Shown here one piece after another: positions 31,458-42,165 of a stretch of 64,000 bases of DNA (the stretch's first letter is position 1; every line of letters starts with the position of its first letter). The translations under genes and the position numbers were made by a program. The stretch comes from Prochlorococcus sp. AG-436-C05 (GTDB lineage Bacteria > Cyanobacteriota > Cyanobacteriia > PCC-6307 > Cyanobiaceae). The stretch covers positions 25,013 to 89,012 of the forward strand of contig QCPB01000003.1 of the NCBI GenBank assembly GCA_003209795.1, read 5' to 3'. The notes under the pieces were generated by a model. That model saw only the letters and a list, made by a program, of their open reading frames with translations. It made no database searches and was not told where the DNA came from.

Positions 31458-31637
31458 TTATGCACGTTCGTAAGGCTGACCCAACTCATCTCTTAATCTT
31501 CTAATCTTTTGTAATAGTTTTAGTCTTCGGCCTCTAGCTGTTAATGTTAAAAAAAGTCTTAACGGGAAGTATATAAGTGTCATTGCAACTGCAAGAATTG
31601 CGGTAAGGGTAAAAATAAGATTACTTGTCTCGTCCAT
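31458..31637 (-). CDS. Small single-TM protein, 59 aa
   Basis: Not in ORF track. MDETSNLIFTLTAILAVAMTLIYFPLRLFLTLTARGRRLKLLQKIRRLRDELGQPYERA; stop abuts fabG stop. Confidence 0.7.
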   Translation of the reverse strand: MDETSNLIFTLTAILAVAMTLIYFPLRLFLTLTARGRRLKLLQKIRRLRDELGQPYERA

Positions 31638-31770
31638 AACTTAAATATACTGTCATTTTGTTAAATTTGTATGTCTCTTTAAAAAGAAATTCGGCTTTCC
31701 CCACTTAATTAAGTATCCTTTAAAAATAATTCTATGGGAGATTAGAATAACAGTAAAAGTTTCGGTAAAA

Positions 31771-33492
31771 ATGGCAAAACAATTAAGCTTTTCGAATGAA
31801 TCAAGAGAAGCGCTTGAAAAAGGTGTAAACACCGTAGCGAATGCAGTAAAGGTTACTATTGGCCCTAAGGCAAAAAACGTTGTAATAGAAAGAAAATTCG
31901 GTTCACCAGATATAGTTAGAGATGGATCTACAGTTGCGAAAGAAATTGAGATTGAGAACCCTATTTCAAATTTGGGAGCAAAATTAATTGAACAAGTAGC
32001 TTCTAAGACAAAAGAAAGTGCAGGAGATGGAACAACAACAGCAACTATTTTGACCCAAAAGATGGTTCAGGAAGGATTAAAAAATATCGCCTCTGGAGCC
32101 AGTCCTATAGAGTTAAAAAAAGGAATGGAAGCAGGATTACAAATTGTTTTAGAAAAACTAAGCTCAAAGAGTATTTCAATTAGTGGTGCTGATATACAAA
32201 AAGTTGCGACAGTAAGTGCTGGAGGAGATGAAGAGATAGGATCTATAATTGCAAAGGGAATGGATATCGTAACTTCTGATGGGGTTATAACTGTTGAAGA
32301 ATCTCAATCACTAGATACAGAATTAGACATAACTGAAGGGATGTCTTTTGATAGAGGTTATAGCTCTCCTTATTTTGTAACAGACCAAGAGAGACAAATT
32401 TGTGAACTTGAAAATCCTAAAATATTAATAACTGACCAGAAAATTTCAACATTAGCTAATTTAGTTCCTATTCTCGAAGAAATTCAGAAATCAAACTCAC
32501 CATTTCTAATCCTTGCTGAAGATATTGAAGGAGAAGCTTTAACAGCACTTGTATTGAATAAAAACAGTGGGGTCTTAAATGTGGCTTCCGTTAGAGCCCC
32601 ATTATTTGGTGAAAGAAGAAAAGCTGCGCTTGAAGATATTGCTATCCTTACTGGAGCTAAATTAATTAGTGAAGATAAATCGATGGCCTTAGACAAGGTA
32701 TCTATTAATGATCTAGGGAAAGCAAAAAAGATAACCATCACGAAAGACAAAACTACTATTGTTGCTTTTGAGGACACTAAAAAATTAGTTAAAGCGCGAG
32801 TAGAGAAATTAAAGAGGGAAGTAGAAATAACAGAATCAGAATATGATAAGGATAAAATTAATGAAAGGATAGCCAAACTTGCTGGAGGAGTAGCTCTTAT
32901 CAAAGTAGGAGCTGCCACTGAAACAGAGCTGAAATATAAAAAATTAAGAATAGAAGATTCGCTTAATGCTACAAAGGCTGCTATTGAAGAAGGAGTTGTA
33001 TCGGGCGGAGGACAAACTTTAATTGAAATTTCAGATAATATTTCTAATTCAAGTAAAGCCGTATCCGATGATTTTCAAACAGGCATAAATATAATTAAAA
33101 CTGCACTTTTGGAACCTACTAAACAAATTGCAAAAAATGCTGGTTTTAACGGAGATGTAGTTGTAGCTGATATCAAGAGACTTAATAAAGGCTTTAATGC
33201 TAATACTGGGGAATATGAGAATTTAAAAAAGTCAGGAATAATAGACCCCACCAAAGTCATAAGGTTAGCTCTTCAAGATTCAGTATCTATTGCGGCTATG
33301 CTTCTTACAACAGAAGTTGCTATTGCAGACATTCCAGAACCTGAAGCAGAAGCTCCTGGAGGGCCAGGCGGAGACCCAATGGGAGGAATGGGTGGTATGG
33401 GTATGCCAGGAATGGGTGGTATGGGTATGCCAGGAATGGGTGGCATGGGTATGCCAGGAATGGGTGGCATGGGTATGCCAGGAATGATGTAA
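31771..33492 (+). CDS. groEL: Chaperonin GroEL paralog with Gly/Met-rich tail, no adjacent groES
   Basis: [50 protein letters not shown]; terminal GGMGMPGM repeats. Confidence 0.95.
   Translation: MAKQLSFSNESREALEKGVNTVANAVKVTIGPKAKNVVIERKFGSPDIVRDGSTVAKEIEIENPISNLGAKLIEQVASKTKESAGDGTTTATILTQKMVQEGLKNIASGASPIELKKGMEAGLQIVLEKLSSKSISISGADIQKVATVSAGGDEEIGSIIAKGMDIVTSDGVITVEESQSLDTELDITEGMSFDRGYSSPYFVTDQERQICELENPKILITDQKISTLANLVPILEEIQKSNSPFLILAEDIEGEALTALVLNKNSGVLNVASVRAPLFGERRKAALEDIAILTGAKLISEDKSMALDKVSINDLGKAKKITITKDKTTIVAFEDTKKLVKARVEKLKREVEITESEYDKDKINERIAKLAGGVALIKVGAATETELKYKKLRIEDSLNATKAAIEEGVVSGGGQTLIEISDNISNSSKAVSDDFQTGINIIKTALLEPTKQIAKNAGFNGDVVVADIKRLNKGFNANTGEYENLKKSGIIDPTKVIRLALQDSVSIAAMLLTTEVAIADIPEPEAEAPGGPGGDPMGGMGGMGMPGMGGMGMPGMGGMGMPGMGGMGMPGMM
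33391..33486 (+). repeat. Four tandem 24-bp units within groEL 3' end
   Basis: ggtggYatgggtatgccaggaatg x4 (units 1-2 Y=t, units 3-4 Y=c). Confidence 0.97.
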
Positions 33493-33790
33493 AAAGCTAA
33501 CTAGCTTGTTTATTGTTATTAATCCATTTACTAAATAATTAATAAAAGATAGGGGGAATTTCTAAAAAAGAATAATTCTTAAAGTTTCACTATTAATACA
33601 AGTTATCTATAAATTTGATTTGTAGAAATTTTCTTCTTATGCAAATAGAATATTGGATTAGAAACCTTTAAAGAATCACAGCTAAACCTATCAAGTAACT
33701 TAATAAAAATATTCTCTTTAAAAAAATATTTTTTCTAAAGAAGCCTTATTATAAATTTCTTCTAGATCATCTTTTCAAGGCATGATTTTG

Positions 33791-34615
33791 TTAATTTAAT
33801 TTTCTATTTAACAAAGGTCTTATAATTATCAAGGAAAGCACTGTTAAATAAAATAAAATTGATATACAACTCTTACAAGTCAATTCCCCGTATGGAGCAT
33901 ATAAAGCAACTAATTCTAAATCAATAGTTTGAGTATAAGCAGTCCTGATAGGTTCAATCGCAAAAGTTAATGGATTGAGAGAAGCTAGCCATCCCAGCCA
34001 ATTTGGCATAAAGGAAATTGGAGCTAAAGCGGTACTAGCAAAAAGAAGAGGTAAATTTATAACAAAGATAAGAGCTATTAATTCAATATGACCTGGCAAA
34101 ATGAATGCTAAACATAGACTTATTGATGTCACAAAAAGTACTAATAATATTAATGTTGTAAATACAATTCCTAAACCATATAAGTTTGGCCATCCATAAC
34201 CCAAAACATATGAAACAATCATTATGACTATACTCTGAACAAAACTTAGGATTGTTATATAAAAGAAAGCCGACAAAACAATAGATAATCTACTAGTTAA
34301 AGGAGCCACAAGTAACCTATTTAGAAATCCGAACTCTCTATCAAACATTAGAGGGAGACCTGAATTTAATGCTCCACTAAAAGCAGTAAAAACAATGAGT
34401 CCTGCACCTAAAAAATTTCCATAAGAATCGACTCCAGGTAAAAACCCTTCTGGAGCTTTAGAAAATAAAGCTCCAAATAAAAATAGCCAAATTATAGGTT
34501 GTAATATTCCCGCTAAAAGAGTTGATGGTCTTCTTTTTAATTGGATAAATAATCTCTTTGTTAAAGCATAAGTTTCTTGATATAAAAAAAACAAATTATA
34601 TTTTTTTAATTCCAT
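33791..34615 (-). CDS. ABC-2 type transporter permease
   Basis: 274 aa; RRPSTLLAGILQPIIWLFLFGALF; PLMFDREFGFLNRLLVAPL. Confidence 0.88.
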   Translation of the reverse strand: MELKKYNLFFLYQETYALTKRLFIQLKRRPSTLLAGILQPIIWLFLFGALFSKAPEGFLPGVDSYGNFLGAGLIVFTAFSGALNSGLPLMFDREFGFLNRLLVAPLTSRLSIVLSAFFYITILSFVQSIVIMIVSYVLGYGWPNLYGLGIVFTTLILLVLFVTSISLCLAFILPGHIELIALIFVINLPLLFASTALAPISFMPNWLGWLASLNPLTFAIEPIRTAYTQTIDLELVALYAPYGELTCKSCISILFYLTVLSLIIIRPLLNRKLN

Positions 34616-34669
34616 AGTTATCGATAATTAGTAATCATTATAATTAGATCTCAAGAATTTTTATTATTT

Positions 34670-35689
34670 TTATCTCATTGATTGCTTAGATTCTTTTTTA
34701 AGGTCTCTTTTACCTGCCATAGAAATTTCAGCATCTAATAATGTTTTACCAGTGGCCTGAAGATATACATCATCTAAACTTGGCTGACTTTGAGTAAGAG
34801 AAAATATTTCAAACTTTGAAAAGGCTAATTCAACTTTGAGTTTTGATAGTAAATCCTTTTCTTTATCTGCTACAAAATTTATTGAATAACCTTGTGCTTT
34901 ATTAATAATAATCTGACTTATTCCATCTATTGAAGATAATATTTCACATATTTTTTCTGATTCTGCCTGATTACTAAATTCTCTAACTTTCAAAGTTATC
35001 CTATCTCCTCCTAACTTATTTTTAAGTTGAGCAGGAGTTCCTTGTGCTATAACTCTTCCGTGATCAATAATTATTAACCTATCTGCTAATTTATCTATCT
35101 CATCAAGATAGTGACTACTTAAAAGAACAGTCATTCCATCATTTCTCAAATCTTTCAAGAGTTGCCATATTATATTTCTGCTTTCAATATCTAAACCAAC
35201 AGTAGGTTCATCCAATATTAAGACTTTAGGTAAATGTAAAAGCCCAGACGCTAGATCGATTCTTCTTTTCATTCCACCTGAATATGTTCCACATTTCCTA
35301 TCAATCCAATCATTCATGTCTAACTGATTGATTAATGTTTCTATTCTTTCAATTTTGTTGTTTTTTTTAATGTGATATAAATCTGATTGAAAATCTAAAA
35401 GCTCTCGTCCTGTAAGTATTTTATCGAGTGCGACATCCTGAGCTACATAACCAATTAATTCTCTGATTTGCCTTGAATTCGTTATCAAATTTATATTATT
35501 TATAGAAATCTCACCACTATCAGGTTCAATTAAAGTAGCTAGTATTTTTATTAGTGTTGATTTACCTGCGCCATTTGGACCTAGAATTCCAAATAATGTT
35601 CCAGCAGGAATTTCCATTGATAAACCTTTCAAGGCCTGGATATTAGAATATGATTTTGAAAGTTCTTTAACTTTTATATAACTCATCAA
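34670..35689 (-). CDS. ABC transporter ATP-binding protein (multidrug/daunorubicin type)
   Basis: GPNGAGKSTLIKIL; YSGGMKRRIDLASGL; LILDEPTVGLD. Confidence 0.92.
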   Translation of the reverse strand: MMSYIKVKELSKSYSNIQALKGLSMEIPAGTLFGILGPNGAGKSTLIKILATLIEPDSGEISINNINLITNSRQIRELIGYVAQDVALDKILTGRELLDFQSDLYHIKKNNKIERIETLINQLDMNDWIDRKCGTYSGGMKRRIDLASGLLHLPKVLILDEPTVGLDIESRNIIWQLLKDLRNDGMTVLLSSHYLDEIDKLADRLIIIDHGRVIAQGTPAQLKNKLGGDRITLKVREFSNQAESEKICEILSSIDGISQIIINKAQGYSINFVADKEKDLLSKLKVELAFSKFEIFSLTQSQPSLDDVYLQATGKTLLDAEISMAGKRDLKKESKQSMR

Positions 35690-35726
35690 ACTACCTTTTT
35701 TATTTTAAGAACATTTTACATCCAAT

Positions 35727-36725
35727 TTAATTACTAAGGTTGGATAATAGAGAAAAATATATTTGGAGAGATTGTTGTTCAAATTCCACAGATAGTTGAG
35801 TTCTTGAAATTAATAATAAAAGACAAATACCAAACATATAAAGTATTGACCATCTAAATAAGCCCTTTGCTTCTTTTATATCATCAGGTGATTTTTTCAA
35901 TCTATTTATTAATTGTAGAAGTCTTCCATTAAAAGGTAATAACATAATCCCATATAAAAAACCTCCTTCAGGTAAAGCAAAAACTCCCAAAATACTCATA
36001 AGTACGGTTGCCCATCCATAACGCGAAATTGCTTTAACCGTAAAAACAGATCCTTTAACTGATGGAAGCATAGGAATACCCACAGATGCATAATCATCTT
36101 TCAACAAAATTGCAAGAGCCCAAAAATGAGCTGGGGTCCATAACATTACTAAACCAAACAACCACCAACCACTAAGTCCAACGTGTCCAGTAGCAGCAGA
36201 TGCACCAACTAAAGGGGGGATGGCTCCTGCCACTCCACCGAAAACAATATTTTGAGTTGTCCGAGGTTTCAGAATAATGGTATATAAAATTACGTAGCTA
36301 CATAAGCCAAGAAGTGTCAATCCTGCAGCTAAATAATTCACACCACTTATTAAAAGCATCGAAGCTGCCAAAGTACATGAAACGGCTGCTAAAAAGACAG
36401 TCTTTGATGACAATTTACCTGCTGGCAAAGCTCTTTTACTTGTTCTTGTCATCCTTTTATCTAAATCCATTTCCCATAAACAATTCAGAGCTCCAGCCGC
36501 TGCTGCTGCTAAAGCACCTCCGCCTAAAGTACATATAAGTTTCGGGGAAGATAAAGGCCATTCGTCTGTTAAAGCCATACCACCCAAAGTTGTTGCTAGC
36601 AAAAGAGGGATTAATCTTGGTTTTGCTACTTCTAGCCAAGGTGGTAATGTTAATCTCTTTCTAGAAGGTACTACTTCATCTCTAGTTGAAGATTGATAGT
36701 TCAAGTTTTCTAAGTTACTGTTCAT
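35727..36725 (-). CDS. ctaB: Protoheme IX farnesyltransferase (heme O synthase)
   Basis: [55 protein letters not shown]. Confidence 0.93.
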   Translation of the reverse strand: MNSNLENLNYQSSTRDEVVPSRKRLTLPPWLEVAKPRLIPLLLATTLGGMALTDEWPLSSPKLICTLGGGALAAAAAGALNCLWEMDLDKRMTRTSKRALPAGKLSSKTVFLAAVSCTLAASMLLISGVNYLAAGLTLLGLCSYVILYTIILKPRTTQNIVFGGVAGAIPPLVGASAATGHVGLSGWWLFGLVMLWTPAHFWALAILLKDDYASVGIPMLPSVKGSVFTVKAISRYGWATVLMSILGVFALPEGGFLYGIMLLPFNGRLLQLINRLKKSPDDIKEAKGLFRWSILYMFGICLLLLISRTQLSVEFEQQSLQIYFSLLSNLSN

Positions 36726-37696
36726 GGATTAATACCAACCATCTGAGAATTTAGGGAAGGGTTTAGCTCTTTTTTAAAAAAAGGATTTCTAAAAATTAAT
36801 GTTGTTAAAATTGCAACTAATAATGACGCATTAAGTTGATGACCAATAATAAAGATTGGTTCATTCAAATTTGTTTTAAGACTTAATACGCCAAGAACAA
36901 TTTGGGAAAGCAAAAGAAAAACAAGTGAGGATAAATATTTCCAGTTTTCTAAAAATAAAGTTTGCTTATATATTGAGATGGCAATAATCGATAAAATTGA
37001 AAAAGTTATTGGGAAAGCAAATAATTTATGAGTATCAAGTATTAGACATTGTTTATTAAAAGATAAGCAAAGATGCGCAGACCAAGTTGATGCAACCCTT
37101 ACGCCAATAACAGATTGAATTAAGGTAAGAATTAAAGGTGTACACAATAATAACTTCCATCCAATTATTGGTTGTTTAATTTCTTTATTCTCTAGATTCT
37201 GATTTATTGAAATAGTTAAAATAAGAAGAAGAAATGCTATGAAAAGATGTCCAGAAACAGTATATGAATTAAGTAGGTTAATTACTGTTAAGGCTCCTAG
37301 AGAGCCTTGAACTAAAACTAAAAATACTAATAAGGAATAAGTTTTTGGTAACCAATTTGGAATTTCTTTACTCCAAATTAGTGAAAGTATAAATTTAGAG
37401 AGAATTAATATTCCTAAAATAAAAGCATCTAGACGATGAAACCATTCTAGAAAAACTCTTATATTCATATGTTTAAGGGGTAAAAAAGATCCGTAACACA
37501 AAGGCCAATCAGGGCAGGCTAGTCCCGCCTCCATAACTCGAGTAGCTCCTCCTATAACAATTAAGGCGATTAATGCTAATACAGTATGATTTCCCAATCC
37601 TTGCAAAATTGGAAGATATCTTGAATTATATATTTGGCGTTTAATCAATTTAATCCAATCTAATATTTTGCATAATAATTTATATTTAAAAAGCAA
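36722..37696 (-). CDS. ctaA: Heme A synthase-like (CtaA/COX15)
   Basis: [34 protein letters not shown]. Confidence 0.9.
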   Translation of the reverse strand: MLFKYKLLCKILDWIKLIKRQIYNSRYLPILQGLGNHTVLALIALIVIGGATRVMEAGLACPDWPLCYGSFLPLKHMNIRVFLEWFHRLDAFILGILILSKFILSLIWSKEIPNWLPKTYSLLVFLVLVQGSLGALTVINLLNSYTVSGHLFIAFLLLILTISINQNLENKEIKQPIIGWKLLLCTPLILTLIQSVIGVRVASTWSAHLCLSFNKQCLILDTHKLFAFPITFSILSIIAISIYKQTLFLENWKYLSSLVFLLLSQIVLGVLSLKTNLNEPIFIIGHQLNASLLVAILTTLIFRNPFFKKELNPSLNSQMVGINP

Positions 37697-37911
37697 ACAT
37701 TAATTAAAAATTAATATGTTTAATTTCAAAAATAATTTGTTCTTTTAATCTTTTTTCCCTGACATTTAACTTTAAAAAGTTATTAATATTACGCCTTTTT
37801 TCTAAAAAATCTTAAGAAGTTATAAATTTAAATCATTTTCCTTTAAAAAATGATGCAGAATCAAAAAAAATGAATATGTTGATAATATAAATACTATATT
37901 TTAGTCAAACA

Positions 37912-38715
37912 TTGTTATATAAAAACATTTATTTAATACTTATAATTTCTTGTGTTTTTGGTATATCTTTTTGGATTGGTTTTAACGTAAATTTACTCCC
38001 TGCAGAGGCCAGTATAAATGCACCAATTTATGATGAACTTTTTAAAATTCTTTTCATTATTGGTTTAATAATTTTTATAGGTATGTCAATAGCAGTTATT
38101 TATAGCTTATTTAAATTTAAGAGAAAAAAGGATGAAATAGGAGATGGAATAGCTTTAGAAGGGAACTTGAGCTTAGAGATCATATGGACATTAATTCCAT
38201 CTATAATTGTTTTAATAATAGGAATATATAGCTATAACATTTACGATCGAATGGGAGGGATGAAGGAATTAAATCATAGTCATGAAATGATTAGTTCGAA
38301 TACTGAAAAAATATGGGCAGGCATCAGTCAAGCTTCTAATAAAGATATTGCAAACATCAATTTGTCTGTTGAAGTTTCAGCTATGCAATTTGCTTTTCTC
38401 TTTAATTACCCCAAAGGTGAATTTGTTTCAGGAGAGCTTCACGTTCCTGTTGATCAAAAAGTATCAATGAGAATGGAATCTAAAGATGTTATACATGCTT
38501 TCTGGGTCCCAGAGTTCCGAATTAAGCAAGATATTATTCCTGGCCAACCAACTATCTTGAATTTCACTCCTACAAAAGTTGGTAAATATCCAATTATTTG
38601 TGCTGAACTATGTGGTCCATATCATGGAGGAATGAGAGCCTCAATTATTGTTGAAGAGGAATCTGATTACAAAGATTGGTTCAATAAAAATAAAAAAACA
38701 GAGGTTAATTTATGA
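37912..38715 (+). CDS. ctaC: Cytochrome c oxidase subunit II
   Basis: LEIIWTLIPSIIVLIIGIYSY; DVIHAFWVPEFRIKQDIIPG; CAELCGPYHGGM CuA site; TTG start. Confidence 0.95.
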   Translation: MLYKNIYLILIISCVFGISFWIGFNVNLLPAEASINAPIYDELFKILFIIGLIIFIGMSIAVIYSLFKFKRKKDEIGDGIALEGNLSLEIIWTLIPSIIVLIIGIYSYNIYDRMGGMKELNHSHEMISSNTEKIWAGISQASNKDIANINLSVEVSAMQFAFLFNYPKGEFVSGELHVPVDQKVSMRMESKDVIHAFWVPEFRIKQDIIPGQPTILNFTPTKVGKYPIICAELCGPYHGGMRASIIVEEESDYKDWFNKNKKTEVNL

Positions 38716-40346
38716 CAATATCAATTGATCGACAAAACGAAAATAATAAGAGCCTTCAACCTAATGGATGGCTTAGATACTTTAGTTTTAGCCTTGATCA
38801 TAAAGTAATTGGAATCCAATACTTGGTTTGTGGTTTTCTTTTTTATTTAATTGGTGGGACTTTAGCAAGTGCAATAAGAATAGAACTAGCAAGCCCAATG
38901 TCTGACTTTCTGCCAAGAGATGTGTATAACCAATTTTTAACCTTACATGGGACGATAATGATATTTCTTTGGATAGTGCCCGTAGTGAATGGGGCTTTCG
39001 GAAATTATTTAATCCCATTTTATGTAGGTGCAAGAGATATGGCATTCCCAAGATTAAATGCTGTAGCTTTTTGGCTAATCCCACCTTCAGGGTTGATGCT
39101 AATAGCAAGTTATTTTGTTGAAGGAGCTGCGCAATCTGGATGGACTGCTTACCCACCTTTGAGTATAACCACTCCTCAATCAGGACAAATAATTTGGATA
39201 ATTAGTGTTTTGTTGCTTGGTGGGAGCTCTATCTTTGGAGGAATAAACTTTATTGCGACAATTATCAAATTAAGAAGGCCTGGATTAAAACTTATGCAAT
39301 TACCAATGTATTGCTGGGCAATGCTTGGTACGAGTTTATTAGTAGTCTTATCAACTCCAGTATTAGCAGGTACTTTGATTTTACTTAGCTTTGACATTGT
39401 TGCCCACACAGGTTTTTTTAATCCCGTTTTAGGTGGGAACGTGGTAGTTTATCAGCATTTATTTTGGTTTTATTCTCATCCAGCTGTTTACATTATGGTT
39501 CTTCCTGCTTTTGGTTTGGTAAGTGAAATACTGCCAGTGCATTCTAGAAAGCCACTTTTTGGATACACAACAATGGTTTTTTCTATAATGGGAATAGTTG
39601 TGCTTGGTTTAGTTGTTTGGGCTCACCACATGTTTACTAGTGGAACACCCCCTTGGATGAGATTATTCTTTACTATTGCCACATCATTTATAGCAGTCCC
39701 AACTGGAATAAAGTTTTTCAATTGGGTGGCAACCTTATGGGGAGGCAAAATATCTGTAAATAGTGCGATGTTATTCTCATGTGGATTTATTATAAATTTT
39801 GTTTTTGGAGGCATTACAGGAGTTGCCCTAGCTCAAGTTCCTTTTGATATCCATGTACATGACACCTATTTTGTTGTAGCCCACTTTCATTACATAGTTT
39901 ATGGAGGAACTGTTTTTATTATTTTCTCATCCATTTATCATTGGTTCCCAAAAGTAACGGGTAAAATGCTAGGTGAAAAATTGGGGATTTTACATTTTGC
40001 TATTACCTTTATTGGATTTAACTTATGCTTTGCTCCTCAACATTGGCTTGGCTTAAATGGCATGCCAAGAAGAGTTGCAGAATATGATCCTCAATTCGAA
40101 TTCGTAAATCAAATTAGCAGTATAGGGGCACTATTAATGGCTATAAGTACTATTCCTTTCTTAGTTAACATATTTCTAAGTGTAAGAAATGGTAAAGATT
40201 CAGGAGATAATCCTTGGAATGCTTTAACTCCTGAATGGTTAACATCATCTCCTCCGCCTGTCGAGAATTGGGAGGGAGACGCACCATTAGTAGAAGAACC
40301 TTACGGTTATGGAGATCCTTTTTTCGATGAAAATAAAAAGATATGA
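38712..40346 (+). CDS. ctaD: Cytochrome c oxidase subunit I
   Basis: HGTIMIFLWIVPVVNGAFGNYLIP; FWFYSHPAVYIMVLPAFG; DTYFVVAHFHYI. Confidence 0.97.
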   Translation: MTISIDRQNENNKSLQPNGWLRYFSFSLDHKVIGIQYLVCGFLFYLIGGTLASAIRIELASPMSDFLPRDVYNQFLTLHGTIMIFLWIVPVVNGAFGNYLIPFYVGARDMAFPRLNAVAFWLIPPSGLMLIASYFVEGAAQSGWTAYPPLSITTPQSGQIIWIISVLLLGGSSIFGGINFIATIIKLRRPGLKLMQLPMYCWAMLGTSLLVVLSTPVLAGTLILLSFDIVAHTGFFNPVLGGNVVVYQHLFWFYSHPAVYIMVLPAFGLVSEILPVHSRKPLFGYTTMVFSIMGIVVLGLVVWAHHMFTSGTPPWMRLFFTIATSFIAVPTGIKFFNWVATLWGGKISVNSAMLFSCGFIINFVFGGITGVALAQVPFDIHVHDTYFVVAHFHYIVYGGTVFIIFSSIYHWFPKVTGKMLGEKLGILHFAITFIGFNLCFAPQHWLGLNGMPRRVAEYDPQFEFVNQISSIGALLMAISTIPFLVNIFLSVRNGKDSGDNPWNALTPEWLTSSPPPVENWEGDAPLVEEPYGYGDPFFDENKKI

Positions 40347-40945
40347 CAACTTTAGATAGCTCAAAAGAAATTCAAAAAAATAAATCTGAGGTTGGTGAGC
40401 ATCATGAAGACTTCAGAATGTTTGGACTAGTTACTTTCCTAATTGCAGACGGAATGACTTTTGCTGGTTTTTTTGCTGCTTATCTTACTTATAAAGCAGT
40501 AAATCCTCTACCTGAAGGTGCAATATATGAATTAGAACTGCCTATACCAACATTAAATACAATATTATTGCTTGTTAGTAGTGCAACTTTCCACAAGGCA
40601 GGAAAGGCCCTTCTAAAAGATAAAAACTCAGACTCCCAAAGATGGCTAATCTTAACTGCATTCCTTGGAATAATTTTTTTAATATGCCAATTGTTTGAAT
40701 ATTTCCACTTACCCTTTGGTCTTACAGATAATTTATTTGCGAGTACATTTTATGCCCTAACAGGTTTTCATGGATTACATGTAACTTTAGGAACTTTAAT
40801 GATCTTAATTATTTCCTGGCAGACAAGATTAAATAAAGGAAGAATTACAAGTAAAAATATGTTCCCTTTAGAAGCAGTTGAATTATACTGGCATTTCGTA
40901 GATGGAATTTGGGTAATATTGTTTATTATTTTGTATCTTTTATAA
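40343..40945 (+). CDS. ctaE: Cytochrome c oxidase subunit III
   Basis: FASTFYALTGFHGLHVTLGTLMI; VELYWHFVDGIWVILFIILYL. Confidence 0.95.
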   Translation: MTTLDSSKEIQKNKSEVGEHHEDFRMFGLVTFLIADGMTFAGFFAAYLTYKAVNPLPEGAIYELELPIPTLNTILLLVSSATFHKAGKALLKDKNSDSQRWLILTAFLGIIFLICQLFEYFHLPFGLTDNLFASTFYALTGFHGLHVTLGTLMILIISWQTRLNKGRITSKNMFPLEAVELYWHFVDGIWVILFIILYLL

Positions 40946-41042
40946 GAAAAAATTTTGATCTAAAAAAATATATTTTTTATTAATTTATATTGCCACAATT
41001 CTCATTTTTAGTAAGAATATATAATTAGAAAACGCACATATA

Positions 41043-41396
41043 ATGCTTACTGGAAAAGAACTTCTTGAAAAATCAAAATTACTAAATAAGCAATCTGAAG
41101 ATGAGATCGCAAGAGCTTGTGGCTATATAGGACCGAGTGGGAGAGTGTTGAGAAAAAGTTTTTACAGGGCAATTATTAAAGCTAAGGGTTATAAATTAGG
41201 AAATAATGGGCCAGGTAGGCCTGGGAATAGAGCTTCAAGAGGTAGACAAGCAGAATTTAAAACGAAAGTTCATGGAAATGGTAACTTATTAATAGGACAT
41301 GCCTACACCAAAAAATTAGGCCTTAAGCCTGGTCAAGGATTTAAAATTGACCTCAGAAAAGAATCAAAAACAATTTATCTTACTCCATTAAAATAA
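41043..41396 (+). CDS. cyAbrB-type transcriptional regulator
   Basis: LTGKELLEKSKLLNKQSEDEIARACGYIG...IGHAYTKKLGLKPGQGFKI. Confidence 0.88.
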   Translation: MLTGKELLEKSKLLNKQSEDEIARACGYIGPSGRVLRKSFYRAIIKAKGYKLGNNGPGRPGNRASRGRQAEFKTKVHGNGNLLIGHAYTKKLGLKPGQGFKIDLRKESKTIYLTPLK

Positions 41397-41405
41397 AAAA
41401 TATTT

Positions 41406-42059
41406 TTACCAACCGTTTTCTTTAAGCCACTCAGATGAGATTTCATTCTTAGAAAGAACTTCTGCTTTATTCTTATTAAATAAAAGTAATTTCTCTACGT
41501 ATTTAATTAGTGCATCAGCCTCAAGGTTAACACTATCGCCAACATTTAAATACTTCAAATTTGTGTTATGCCAAGTATGGGGAATTATAGCAATAGTAAA
41601 TATTTCCCCCTCATTCAAATATTTTGCAATTGTCAGGCTAATCCCATTTACACAAATACTACCCTTATTCACTACATATTTTGAAAAATTATCATTTTGC
41701 CACTTTATTGATAAGAGCAATGATTTCTCTAATTTTTCTATATTCTCAACAGTTCCTAGACCATCAATATGCCCGCTCACTATATGGCCGCCAAGACGAT
41801 CAGAGACTCGAAGGGCTGGTTCTAAATTAACAATTTGATTCATATTAGTTTTCAATCCTAAAGTGGTTTTTTTCAATGTTTCCTCGCTAACATCAACGGT
41901 AAATTTTTTTGGAAAAATTTCTTTAACTGTTAAACAAATACCATCAACAGCTATGCTGTCACCAATTTTCATATCAAAAAAATTATCAATAATTTCAATT
42001 GCCAGTATATTTTCTGCCTGTTTTAATTTTCCTATTGACTGTACTATTCCTGTAAACAT
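41406..42059 (-). CDS. ribE: Riboflavin synthase, alpha subunit
   Basis: MFTGIVQSIGKL; VDGICLTVKEI; GGHIVSGHIDGLG. Confidence 0.95.
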   Translation of the reverse strand: MFTGIVQSIGKLKQAENILAIEIIDNFFDMKIGDSIAVDGICLTVKEIFPKKFTVDVSEETLKKTTLGLKTNMNQIVNLEPALRVSDRLGGHIVSGHIDGLGTVENIEKLEKSLLLSIKWQNDNFSKYVVNKGSICVNGISLTIAKYLNEGEIFTIAIIPHTWHNTNLKYLNVGDSVNLEADALIKYVEKLLLFNKNKAEVLSKNEISSEWLKENGW

Positions 42060-42165
42060 TGATTTAAATATTTTTACAAAATTTCTATTAAGGTTATTTT
42101 ACTTTAAATCATTTTAAACTATAAATAAATTAAATAGTTACCAAAAATAAATTAATCATATTTAG

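Noticed and set aside
32484-32918. 144-aa antisense ORF inside groEL
   Set aside because: Opposite a strongly conserved gene, no recognisable motif, codon-bias shadow.
33273-33470. Antisense ORF in groEL ([16 protein letters not shown]...)
   Set aside because: Mirror image of the GGM tandem repeat on the coding strand; repeat-driven artefact.
33541-33790. Open minus-strand frame after groEL (KKYFFKENIFIKLLDRFSCDSLKVSNPIFYLHKKK...)
   Set aside because: About 42 codons, no ATG/GTG/TTG start at its head, very A/T rich; not distinguishable from chance.
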